In this document: positions 1 through 10,525 of the stretch, piece after piece | Layout: each line of letters begins with the position of its first letter | Position numbering within the stretch: the first letter of the stretch is position 1 | Assembly: GCA_947623455.1 (NCBI GenBank) | Contig: OX392528.1 | Span: 510,001 to 574,000, forward strand | From: Mimachlamys varia | Lineage: Eukaryota; Mollusca; Bivalvia; Pectinida; Pectinidae | Direction: 5' to 3' | DNA: 64,000 nt | Program-made: the position numbers and the translations under genes | The notes under the pieces: generated by a model | Database searches by the model: none | Told to the model about the DNA's origin: nothing | What the model saw: only the letters and a program-made list of their open reading frames with translations

Positions 1-874
1 GGAACTGACCCACACTGAACTGACCCATGGTCTGTATATTAACTGACCCAACACTGTTAAGGAGGGATCTAAATCCTTTATATCAGATAAGCTTTACAAA
101 TAATTGACTTTAACACTCCTCTGAATCACACCACTATCTCCTCTTATTGTAGGACTTAAGATAAAGGTATCCCACCCATTGTTGGCCCTGTTAATAGGGG
201 CTACTCGGCCCTGTGTATAGGGGCTACTCCCTTCACCTTAGAGTCAGTAAGACTTGCTCCCCTGCTGAGGGTTCAAAGTAATATTGTCCAGACTTAATTA
301 CATTACAGCTTTGTTTGAAAGTTCAGACAAGTGAATATTCACAGGAAGGAGACTTGTTAAACAAATATATACAGCCCTGTAAATGGTATAGAGCTAGGGT
401 GTATACCTCCAGTCATAGTGCTGTAAAATACATGTCATACTTGCATCCAATTTTAGAAATGAACCATCATACCAACAAGAACAGTTCAGGCTACCACGGT
501 TAAAACTCAAAAGGAACATTTTTCATTCAGAAAAACATCAAATTACCCTCCTATCTCAGTAAGAAGAACACTATGAAATTTTCATTGAAGTATGATTCAC
601 TGTAAAACGCTAAAATCTGCGAGCACCAAAATAAATAAATTTATAGTTCACTATTTTCACTACAGTGTGTAGTTAAACCACAGACTTTTAACTTTACATT
701 TCTGAACTTGTGTTTCAAACATCAACATATCATGATAAATTTAAGATATTACACACAAGCTAATAAAACAGAAGTATGACATAGAGAACTTTGGTCAGAC
801 ATACAGCTGTTAGCCTTAAGTGACCTCACATCATCACACATATAAAGCAATGGCGAGTCTCTTGTAAAAGTAAA
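1..874. other. unique sequence, probable intron, no gene seen
   Basis: Mostly unique AT-rich DNA. The decamer AACTGACCCA occurs three times in the first 50 bases. Short open frames such as 315-503 have no recognisable protein character. If the kinesin gene continues past this end, this is intron or contains exons I could not recognise. Confidence 0.5.
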
Positions 875-1009
875 CAAGAGGCCCAATGGGCCTGCATCGC
901 TCACCTGGTATCAATCTCCTACTTATATTATAGTGTAACCCTTAAGTCCCCTAAAATCTTTTAATGTAAGACATTTAGAAGAACATCTTAAGATTTAAAC
1001 ATATTTTAC

Positions 1010-4000
1010 CCCTGTGACCTTATAAAACATCAAATTTCATTTTCAAATTTTGTTTGGCTTCATCCCAGGACGCTACCAGCCAAATATCATGTCTCTAGGC
1101 ATTTCACTTTATCAGAAGAAGTCACTCAAAGCTTTTAACCACTGATTTGACCACTGTGACCTTTAATATGGGTCAAGCTCATTTTCCTTCCCAAAGTTTG
1201 TCAAGCTTCATACAAGGAACCTTTCAGCCAAATATCATGCTTCAAGGGCTTTTGGTATTTCAGAAGAAGTCGGGTAAAGGTTTTAACAGATTTGACCCCT
1301 GTGACCTTGAATATAGGTCAAGGTCATTTCTTTTTGCAAACTTTGTCAGGCTTTATCCAAGGAACCTTTCAGCCAAATATCCTGCTTCTAGGGCTTTTGG
1401 TGTTTCAGAAGAAGTCGTTTGAAGGTTTTAACAGATTTGACCCCTGTGACCTTGAATATAGGTCAAGGTCATTTCTTTTTGCTAACTTTGTCGGGCTTCA
1501 TCCAAGGAACCTTTCAGCCAAATATCAAGCTTCTAGGGCTTTTGGTATTTCAGAAGAAGTCGCTTAAAGGTTTTAACAGATTTGACTCCTGTGACCTTGA
1601 ATATAGGTCAAGGTCATTTCTTTTCGCAAACTTTGTCGGGCTTCATCCCAGGAACCTTTCAGTCAAATATCATGCTTCTAGGGATTTTGGTATTTCAGAA
1701 GAAGTCGGGTAAAGGTTTTAACAGATTTGACCCCTGTGACCTTGAATATAGGCGAAGGTCTTTTCTTTTTGCATACTTTGTCGGGCTTCATCCAAGGAAC
1801 ATTTTAGCCAAATATCATGCTTCCGGGGTTTTTGGTATTTCAGAAGAAGTCGTTAGAAGGTTTTAGCAGATTTGACCCCTGTGACCTTGAATATAGGTCA
1901 AGGTCATTTCTTTTCGCAAACTTTGTCGGGCTTCCTCAAAGGAACATTTCAGCCAAATATCATGCTTCTAGGGCTTTTGGTATTTCAGAAGAAGTCATTT
2001 AAAGGTTTTAACAGATTTGACCCCTGTGACCTTGAATATAGGTCAAGGTCATTTCTTTTCGCAAACTTTGTCGGGCTTCATCCAAGGAACCTTTCAGCCA
2101 AATATCAAGCTTCTAGGGCTTTTGGTATTTCAGAAGAAGTCGGGTAAAGGTTTTAACAGATTTGACTCCTGTGACCTTGAATATAGGTCAAGGTCATTTC
2201 TTTTCGCAAACTTTGTCGGGCTTTATCCCAGGAACCTTTCAGTCTAATATCATGCTTCTAGGGCTTTTGGTGTTTCAGAAGAAGTCGGGTAAAGGTTTTA
2301 ACAGATTTGACCCCTGTGACCTTGAATATAGGTCAAGGTCATTTCTTTTCGCAAACTATATCAGGCTTCATCCAAGGAACATTTTAGATAAATATCAAGC
2401 TTCCAGGGCTTTTGGGATTTCAGAAGAAGTCGTTTAAAGGTTTTAACAGATTTGACCCTTGTGACCTTGAATACAGGTCAAGGTCATTTCTTTTCGCAAA
2501 CTTTGTCGGGCTTCATCTCAGGAACCTTTCATTCAAATATCATGCTTCTAGGGCTTTTGGTATTTCAGAAGAAGTCGTTTAAAGGTTTTAACAGATTTGA
2601 CCCCTGTGACCTTGAATATAGGTCAAGGTCATTTCTTTTCGCAAACTTTGTCAGGCTTTATCCAAGAAACATTTTAGCCAAATATCATGCTTCCAGGGCT
2701 TTTGGTATTTCAGAAGAAGTCGTTCAAAGGTTTTAACAGATTTGACCCCTGTGACCTTGAATATATGTCAAGATCATTTCTTTTCGCAAACTTTGTCGGG
2801 ATTCCTCCAAGGAACATTTCAGCCAAATATCATGCTTCTAGGGCTTTTGGTATTTCAGAAGAAGTCGTTTGAAGGTTTTAACAGATTTGACCCCTGTGAC
2901 CTTGAATATAGGTCAAGGTCATTTCTTTTCACAAACTTTGTCAGGCTTCATCTAAGGAACCTTTCAGCCAAATATCATGCTTCTAGGGCTTTTGGTATTT
3001 CAGAAGAAGTCGGGTAAAGGTTTTAACAGATTTGACCCCTGTGACCTTGAATATAGGTCAAGGTCATTTCTTTTCGCAAACTATATCGGGCTTCATCCAA
3101 GGAACATTTTAGATAAATATCAAGCTTCCAGGGCTTTTGGTATTTCAGAAGAAGTCGTTTAAAGGTTTTAACAGATTTGACCCTTGTGACCTTGAATACA
3201 GGTCAAGGTCATTTCTTTTCGCAAACTTTGTCGGGCTTCATCTCAGGAACCTTTCATTCAAATATCATGCTTCTAGGGCTTTTGGTATTTCAGAAGAAGT
3301 CGTTTAAAGGTTTTAACAGATTTGACCCCTGTGACCTTGAATATAGGTCAAGGTCATTTCTTTTCGCAAACTTTGTCAGGCTTTATCCAAGAAACATTTT
3401 AGCCAAATATCATGCTTCCAGGGCTTTTGGTATTTCAGAAGAAGTCGTTCAAAGGTTTTAACAGATTTGACCCCTGTGACCTTGAATATATGTCAAGATC
3501 ATTTCTTTTCGCAAACTTTGTCGGGATTCCTCCAAGGAACATTTCAGCCAAATATCATGCTTCTAGGGCTTTTGGTATTTCAGAAGAAGTCGTTTGAAGG
3601 TTTTAACAGATTTGACCCCTGTGACCTTGAATATAGGTCAAGGTCATTTCTTTTCACAAACTTTGTCAGGCTTCATCCAAGGAACCTTTCAGCCAAATAT
3701 CATGCTTCTAGGGCTTTTGGTATTTCAGAAGAAGTCGTTTGAACGTTTTAACAGATTTGACCCCTGTGACCTTGAATATAGGTCAAGGTCATTTCTTTTT
3801 GCAAACTTTGTTGGGCTTCATCCAAGGAACCTTTCAGCCAAATATCATGCTTCCAGGGCTTTTTGTATTTTAGAAGAAGTCGTTCAAAGGTTAAAATAGA
3901 TTTAACCTCACTGTGACCTTTAATAGGGGTCAAGGTCGTTTCTTTTCGCAAACTTTATTTGGCTTTATCCAAGGAAGCTACTGGTGAAATATGAAGTCTC

Positions 4001-4185
4001 TATGCCTGACGGTATTTTAGAAGAAGTTGTTTGAAGGTTTCGATATTTTTGACCCCTGTGACCTTGAAATTAGGTCAAAGTGATTTTTTTTCGCAAACTT
4101 TGTTCAGCTCCTTCCAAGAAATCTACCAGCCAAATTTCATGTCACTGGGCCTTTCAGTATTTTAGAAGAAGTCGTTTAAAGGAAA
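1010..4185 (+). repeat. 145-bp tandem repeat array, about 20 copies
   Basis: Units restart every 145 bp (for example at 1292, 1437, 1582, 1727, 1872, 2017, 2162). Landmarks are TTTTAACAGATTTGACCCC, a palindromic block TGACCTTGA-N7-TCAAGGTCA, TTTGTCGGGCTTCATCC and TTTCAGAAGAAGTCG. The edge units at about 1010-1155 and 3900-4185 are clearly diverged, while the centre is homogeneous, as expected for array turnover by unequal exchange. The many staggered 60-100 codon open frames here are periodic artefacts, because 145 is not a multiple of three. Confidence 0.95.
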
Positions 4186-4189
4186 AAGT

Positions 4190-4252
4190 TGACGGACGCA
4201 GGACGGACGGACGACGGACGACGGACGGACGGACGGACGGACGACGGACGCT
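4190..4252 (+). repeat. GACG/GGAC-rich simple repeat near the element's right end
   Basis: A run of GACGGAC and ACGGACG words joins the 145-bp array to the right terminal hairpin. It looks like a replication-slippage tract internal to the mobile element. Confidence 0.85.
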
Positions 4253-4298
4253 GCACCATCACATAAGCTCACTTGGCCCTTCGGGCCAGGTGAGCTAA

Positions 4299-4845
4299 TA
4301 ATTGATTTTGGTAAATATTAAATACCTCCTTGAATGTTTAAAGTCATGTTCATACAAACCACCCGTTTTAATGTATACTTTGTGTCTGTCAGAATGTCTC
4401 CATAGCAGTTTTACTAACATTCAAATAGAACTTGGTTCAAGATTTAATTTCAGTTTCGTACAAAGACAAAAATTTGAGTATAATCTGGGACAAGTGAAAG
4501 TCAACAGTATAAGGCTGGCCAAACTGGACCAATGTCCATCAGGTAGGAAATCCAGGTAAGTAATGTAGGTAAAATCCATACCCTCACATTAACAGGGTCA
4601 CGAACAGGACCTTCAGCTTAATTCTCTTAACGTAAGTAAACAGTGATACTTGTGGTCATGACAGATCCAATATATATCAAAACAGTCTGTCATATCCAGC
4701 TTTTATAAGACAACATCAACTCAAGTTAATATCAGAAAGGTAGAAAGATCCTCCGCTTTTATAAGATATCTAGGACAGTCATCTCCAGCTATAGAGTGAA
4801 CAGGTAACTCCTGTAACTCCTGGACACCAAGGATAGAAGGATAAA
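4299..4845. other. unique spacer, no gene seen
   Basis: Unique sequence between the mobile element and the 36-bp array. An 85-codon open frame at 4302-4559 has no recognisable motif. I see no kinesin-like exon on the minus strand. Confidence 0.5.
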
Positions 4846-6996
4846 GTTGGGAGGGGGGAAAGCTATATGTGACACAGGTAGCAGTAAAACAGCTATAGGT
4901 GTGACAGGTAGGAGTGGGAAGGGAAAAGCTATATGTGACACAGGTAGGAGTGAAGCAGCTATAGGTGTCAGAGGTAGGAGTGGGGAGGGAAAAGCTATAT
5001 GTGACACAGGTAGGAGTGAAACAGCTATAGGTGTCAGAGGTAGGAGTGGGGAGGGAAAAGCTATATGTGATACAGGTAGGAGTGAAACAGCTATAGGTGT
5101 CAGAGGTAGGAGTGGGGAGGGAACAGCTATAGGTGTCACAGGTAGGAGTGGTGAGGGAATAGCTATAGGTGTCACAGGTAGGAGTGGTGAGGGAATAGCT
5201 ATAGGTGTCACAGGTAGGAGTGGGGAGGGAACAGCTATAGGTAACACAGGTAGGAGTGGGGAGGGAACAGCTATAGGTAACACAGGTAGGTGTGGGGAGG
5301 GAACAGCTATAGGTAACACAGGTAGGAGTGGGGAGGGAACAGCTATAGGTAACACAGGTAGGAGTGGGGAGGGAACAGCTATAGGTAACACAGGTAGGAG
5401 TGGGGAGGGAACAGCTATAGGTAACACAGGTAGGAGTGGGGAGGGAACAGCTATAGGTGTCACAGGTAGGAGTGGTGAGGGAATAGCTATAGGTGTCACA
5501 GGTAGGAGTGGTGAGGGAATAGCTATAGGTGTCACAGGTAGGAGTGGGGAGGGAACAGCTATAGGTGTGACAGGTAGGAGTGGGGAGGGAACAGCTATAG
5601 GTGTCACAGGTAGGAGTGGGGAGTGAACAGCTATAGGTAACACAGGTAGGAGTGGGGAGGGAACAGCTATAGGTGTCACAGGTAGGTGTGGGGAAGGAAC
5701 AGCTATAGGTGTCACAGGTAGGAGTGGGGAGGGAACAGCTATAGGTAACACAGGTAGGAGTGGGGAGGGAACAGCTATAGGTGTCACAGGTAGGTGTGGG
5801 GAAGGAACAGCTATAGGTGTCACAGGTAGGAGTGGTGAGGGAACAGCTATAGGTAACACAGGTAGGAGTGGTGAGGGAACAGCTATAGGTAACACAGGTA
5901 GGAGTGGTGAGGGAACAGCTATAGGTGACACAGGTAGGAGTGGGGAAGGAACAGCTATAGGTGTCACAGACTCACAGGTAGGTGTGGGGAAGGAACAGCT
6001 ATAGGTGTCACAGGTAGGAGTGGTGAGGGAACAGCTATAGGTAACACAGGTAGGAGTGGTGAGGGAACAGCTATAGGTGTCACAGGTAGGTGTGGGGAAG
6101 GAACAGCTATAGGTGTCACAGGTAGGAGTGGGGAGGGAAACAGCTATAGGTAACACAGGTAGGAGATGGGAGGAAACAGCTATAGGTAACACAGGTAGGT
6201 GTGGGGAAGGAACAGCTATAGGTGTCACAGGTAGGTGTAGGGAGGGAACAGCTATAGGTGTCACAGGTAGGTGTAGGGAGGGAACAGCTATAGGTGTCAC
6301 AGGTAGGAGTGGGGAGGGAACAGCTATAGGTAACACAGGTAGGAGTGGGGAGGGAACAGCTATAGGTAACACAGGTAGGAGTGGGGAGGGAACAGCTATA
6401 GGTGTCACAGGTAGGTGTGGGGAAGGAACAGCTATAGGTGTCACAGGTAGGAGTGGTGAGGGAACAGCTATAGGTAACACAGGTAGGAGTGGTGAGGGAA
6501 CAGCTATAGGTAACACAGGTAGGAGTGGTGAGGGAACAGCTATAGGTGACACAGGTAGGAGTGGGGAAGGAACAGCTATAGGTGTCACAGGTAGGTGTGG
6601 GGAAGGAACAGCTATAGGTGTCACAGGTAAGAGTGGTGAGGGAACAGCTATAGGTAACACAGGTAGGAGTGGTGAGGGAACAGCTATAGGTGTCACAGGT
6701 AGGTGTGGGGAAGGAACAGCTATAGGTGTCACAGGTAGGATAGGGGAGGGAAACAGCTATAGGTAACACAGGTAGGAGTGGGGAGGAAACAGCTATAGGT
6801 AACACAGGTAGGTGTGGGGAAGGAACAGCTATACGTGTCACAGGTAGGTGTAGGGAGGGAACAGCTATAGGTGTCACAGGTAGGTGTAGGGAGGGAACAG
6901 CTATAGGTGCCACAGGTAGGAGTGGGGAGGGAACAGCTATAGGTGTGACAGGTAGGAGTGGGGAGGGAACAGCTATAGGTGACACAGGTAGGAGCT
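4846..6996. repeat. 36-bp minisatellite, about 60 copies
   Basis: The unit contains GGAACAGCTATAGGT, then AACACAGG or GTCACAGG, then TAGGAGTGGGGAGG. Variants are GTAACAC/GTGTCAC/GTGACAC, AGGAGTGG/AGGTGTGG and GGGGAGG/GGTGAGG/GGGGAAGG. Because 36 is a multiple of three and the unit lacks stops, it reads open on both strands. The plus strand gives a TGRSGEGTAIGN dodecapeptide and the minus strand gives VPSPLLPVTPIA for up to 647 codons. Frame-shifting indels such as at about 5965 and 6140 and the two-strand openness argue against coding. Confidence 0.95.
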
Positions 6997-7514
6997 TGAA
7001 GCTCTATCGGTACACCTGTCACCAACAAACGCTACCTAATGTGATGTCAAAGCTTCCACACCTTCCCTATCTTATGACCCACACTGTTTATTGATCGCTT
7101 CACAAAGCCAAAAATAAACTTTGCTGATAGTAGAATGTGTTCTGGGTTCGATACATCACCTTACCATGGTGTACAAACGGGTAAAATCAACAGCTTGTCC
7201 CGATTGTTCTACTGTTAGCCTTGCTGTTTATTTCTGATGTGTAGGATCAGTAGATCTGAGGTGTTCAGTAGATAGCCAGTATACTTATCTCACCCCACTG
7301 GGCCATTTACTGGCTACCTGATGAGGTGGGAGGGATAGGCCAAGCTCCAAGTGTAAAGATATGTAACCTGTTAATTGATCAGTGTTGATTATGTAGTGCT
7401 CTGGTTTGGAGCTCAGGACAAGTACAAACATTGGATATTGATGTAAGGTGTAATTGAAAGAAATGGACACTGTTGCAAATAAGTCATGTTAGTCTACCTA
7501 AACAAGGAAGGTTA
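6997..7514. other. unique spacer, no gene seen
   Basis: Unique sequence between the 36-bp and 53/63-bp arrays. No exon, tRNA or mobile-element end was recognised. GGGTTCGATAC at about 7144 resembles a tRNA B box but has no matching A box. Confidence 0.5.
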
Positions 7515-9405
7515 CCAGTGATACAAGCATTGTTAGCTTCCCTAAACCATTAATGCCACTGTGTAACCTAGTGATACAAGCATTGTTAGCTTCCCTACAC
7601 CATCAATGCCACTGAGTAACCTAGTGATACAAGCATTGTTAGCTTCCCTAAACCATCAATGCCACTGTGTAACCTAGTGATCCATAGTGATACAAGCATT
7701 GTTAGCTTCCCTACACCATCAATGCCACTGAGTAACCTAGTGATACAAGCATTGTTAGCTTCCCTAAACCATTAATGCCACTGTGTAACCTAGTGATACA
7801 AGCATTGTTAGCTTCCCTAAACCATCAATGCAACTGAGTAACCTAGTGATCCATAGTGATACAAGCATTGTTAGCTTCCCTAAACCATTAATGCCACTGT
7901 GTAACTGTGTAACCTAGTGATAAAGCATTGTTAGCTTCCCTAAACCATTAATGCCACTGTGTAACCTAGTGATCCATAGTGATACAAGCATTGTTAGCTT
8001 CCCTAAACCATTAATGCCACTGAGTAACCTAGTGATACAAGCATTGTTAGCTTCCCTAAACCATTAATGCCACTGTGTAACCTAGTGATCCATAGTGATA
8101 CAAGCATTGTTAGCTTCCCTAAACCATTAATGCCACTGAGTAACCTAGTGATACAAGCATTGTTAGCTTCCCTAAACCATTAATGCCACTGTGTAACCTA
8201 GTGATCCATAGTGATACAAGCATTGTTAGCTTCCCTAAACCATTAATGCCACTGAGTAACCTAGTGATACAAGCATTGTTAGCTTCCCTAAACCATTAAT
8301 GCCACTGTGTAACCTAGTGATCCATAGTGATACAAGCATTGTTAGCTTCCCTAAACCATTAATGCCACTGAGTAACCTAGTGATACAAGCATTGTTAGCT
8401 TCCCTAAACCATTAATGCCACTGTGTAACCTAGTGATCCATAGTGATACAAGCATTGTTAGCTTCCCTAAACCATTAATGCCACTGAGTAACCTAGTGAT
8501 ACAAGCATTGTTAGCTTCCCTAAACCATTAATGCCACTGAGTAACATAGTGATACAAGCATTGTTAGCTTCCCTAAACCATTAATGCCACTGTGTAACCT
8601 AGTGATACAAGCATTGTTAGCTTCCCTAAACCATTAATGCCACTGAGTAACCTAGTGATACAAGCATTGTTAGCTTCCCTAAACCATTAATGCCACTGAG
8701 TAACCTAGTGATACAAGCATTGTTAGCTTCCCTAAACCATTAATGCCACTGTGTAACCTAGTGATACAAGCATTGTTAGCTTCCCTAAACCATTAATGCC
8801 ACTGAGTAACCTAGTGATACAAGCATTGTTAGCTTCCCTACACAATCAATGCAACTGAGTAACCTAGTGATACAAGCATTGTTAGCTTCCCTACACCATC
8901 AATGCCACTGAGTAACCTAGTGATACAAGCATTGTTAGCTTCCCTAAACCATCAATGCCACTGTGTAACCTAGTGATACAAGCATTGTTAGCTTCCCTAA
9001 ACCATCAATGCCACTGAGTAACCTAGTGATACAAGCATTGTTAGCTTCCCTAAACCATTAATGCCACTGTGTAACCTAGTGATCCATAGTGATACAAGCA
9101 TTGTTAGCTTCCCTAAACCATTAATGCCACTGAGTAACCTAGTGATACAAGCATTGTTAGCTTCCCTACACCATCAATGCAACTGAGTAACCTAGTGATC
9201 CATAGTGATACAAGCATTGTTAGCTTCCCTAAACCATTAATGCCACTGTGTAACTGTGTAACCTAGTGATCCATAGTGATACAAGCATTGTTAGCTTCCC
9301 TAAACCATTAATGCCACTGTGTAATCAAGTGATTAAAGCATTGTTAGCTTCCCTAAACCATTAATGCCACTGAGTAACCTAGTGATACAAGCATTGTTGG
9401 CTTTG
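7515..9405. repeat. 53-bp / 63-bp minisatellite, about 33 copies
   Basis: The basic 53-bp unit runs TGATACAAGCATTGTTAGC, CTTCCCTAAACCATTAATGC, CACTG(A/T)GTAACCTAG. A 63-bp form adds the decamer TGATCCATAG. In the middle of the array the two forms alternate, giving a strict 116-bp dimer: GATCCATAG begins at 7971, 8087, 8203, 8319 and 8435. At the edges the alternation breaks down and variant units appear (CAATGCAACTG, duplicated GTGTAACT). Confidence 0.95.
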
Positions 9406-9474
9406 CTATTGTAATCCTAGATCTCTACTCTATGTAGTATTTGTTTTAGAGATTACTAACATGATACTGTAAAA

Positions 9475-10525
9475 AATCTCTATCTCAAACTTCTATAACT
9501 AGATGTCCCAGTCAAACATCTCTATCTCAAACTTGTATAACTAGATGTCCCAGTCAAACATCTCTATCTCAAACTCGTACAACTAGAGGTCCCAGTCAAA
9601 CATCTCTATCTCAAACTTGTATAACTAGATGTCCCAGTCAAACATCTCTATCTCAAACTCGTACAACTAGAGGTCCCAGTCAAACCGCTCTATCTCAAAC
9701 TCGTACAACTAGAAGTCCCAGTCAAACATCTCTATCTCAAACTCGTACAACTCAAAGTCCCAGTCAAACATCTCTATCTCAAACTCGTACAACTAGAAGT
9801 CCCAGTCAAACCTCTCTATCTCAAACTCGTACAACTAGAAGTCCCAGTCAAACATCTCTATCTCAAACTCGTACAACTTGAGGTCCTAGTCAAACATCTC
9901 TATCTCAAACTCGTACAACTCAAAGTCCCAGTCAAACATCTCTATCTCAAACTCGTACAACTTGAGGTCCCAGTCAAACCTCTCTATCTCAAACTCGTAC
10001 AACTCAAAGTCCCAGTCAAACATCTCTATCTCAAACTCGTACAACTCAAAGTCCCAGTCAAACATCTCTATCTCAAACTCATACAACTAGAAGTCCCAGT
10101 CAAACCTCTCTATCTCAAACTCGTACAACTTGAGGTCCTAGTCAAACCTCTCTATCTCAAACTCGTACAACTCAAAGTCCCAGTCAAACCTCTCTATCTC
10201 AAACTCGTACAACTGGAAGTCCCAGTCAAACCTCTCTATCTCAAACTCGTACAACTAGAAGTCCCAGTCAAACATCTCTATCTCAAACTCGTACAACTAG
10301 AAGTCCCAGTCAAACCTCTCTATCTCAAACTCGTACAACTAGAAGTCCCAGTCAAACCTCTCTATCTCAAACTCGTACAACTAGAAGTCCCAGTCAAACA
10401 TCTCTATCTCAAACTCGTATAACTAGAAGTCCCAGTCAAACATCTCTATCTCAAACTCGTACAACTAGAAGTCCCAGTCAAACCCCTCTATCTCAAACTC
10501 GTACAACTAGAAGTCCCAGTCAAAC
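9475..10525. repeat. 42-bp minisatellite, about 25 copies
   Basis: The unit is built from CATCTCTATCTCAAACTCGT, ACAACTAGAAGTCCCAGTC and AAA. Variable positions include CATCTC/CCTCTC and CTAGAAG/CTCAAAG/CTTGAGG. The minus-strand frame at 9886-10086 (YEFEIEMFDWDFEL repeats) is a short periodic artefact. The array ends exactly where the 43-bp array begins. Confidence 0.95.

Larger units (their letters stand above)
875..4298. mobile_element. non-autonomous Helitron/Helentron-like (HINE-type) element with a tandem-repeat core
   Basis: Both ends carry compact hairpins. On the left AGGCCC-AAT-GGGCCT lies at 879-893. On the right a 14-bp stem with one mismatch (AGCTCACTTGGCCC / GGGCCAGGTGAGCT) closes over TTC at 4266-4296. 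GCTCACCTGG at 899-908 has its exact reverse complement CCAGGTGAGC at 4286-4295, giving subterminal inverted repeats. CTAA followed by T directly follows the right hairpin, as expected for a rolling-circle 3' terminus. A (GACG)-rich tract precedes it. The core is about 20 copies of a 145-bp unit. Subterminal inverted repeats, a 3' hairpin and central tandem repeats are the known HINE layout, including bivalve pearl-type elements. The exact 5' end is uncertain, there is no coding capacity, and class assignment is inference. Confidence 0.6.

Noticed and set aside
1147..3899. many about 91-codon proteins with a shared QKK motif
   Set aside because: Staggered by 145 bp in rotating frames; they are readings of the mobile-element core.
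4789..6732. 647-codon proline-rich protein on the minus strand
   Set aside because: Shadow of the 36-bp array, which is also open on the plus strand; it starts and ends in unremarkable sequence.
7140..7160. possible tRNA B box GGGTTCGATAC
   Set aside because: No A box at a suitable distance and no cloverleaf could be drawn.
7971..8500. CRISPR-like array of repeats and spacers
   Set aside because: Repeats and the sequence between them are both conserved, so there are no unique spacers; this is a dimeric minisatellite in a eukaryotic genome.
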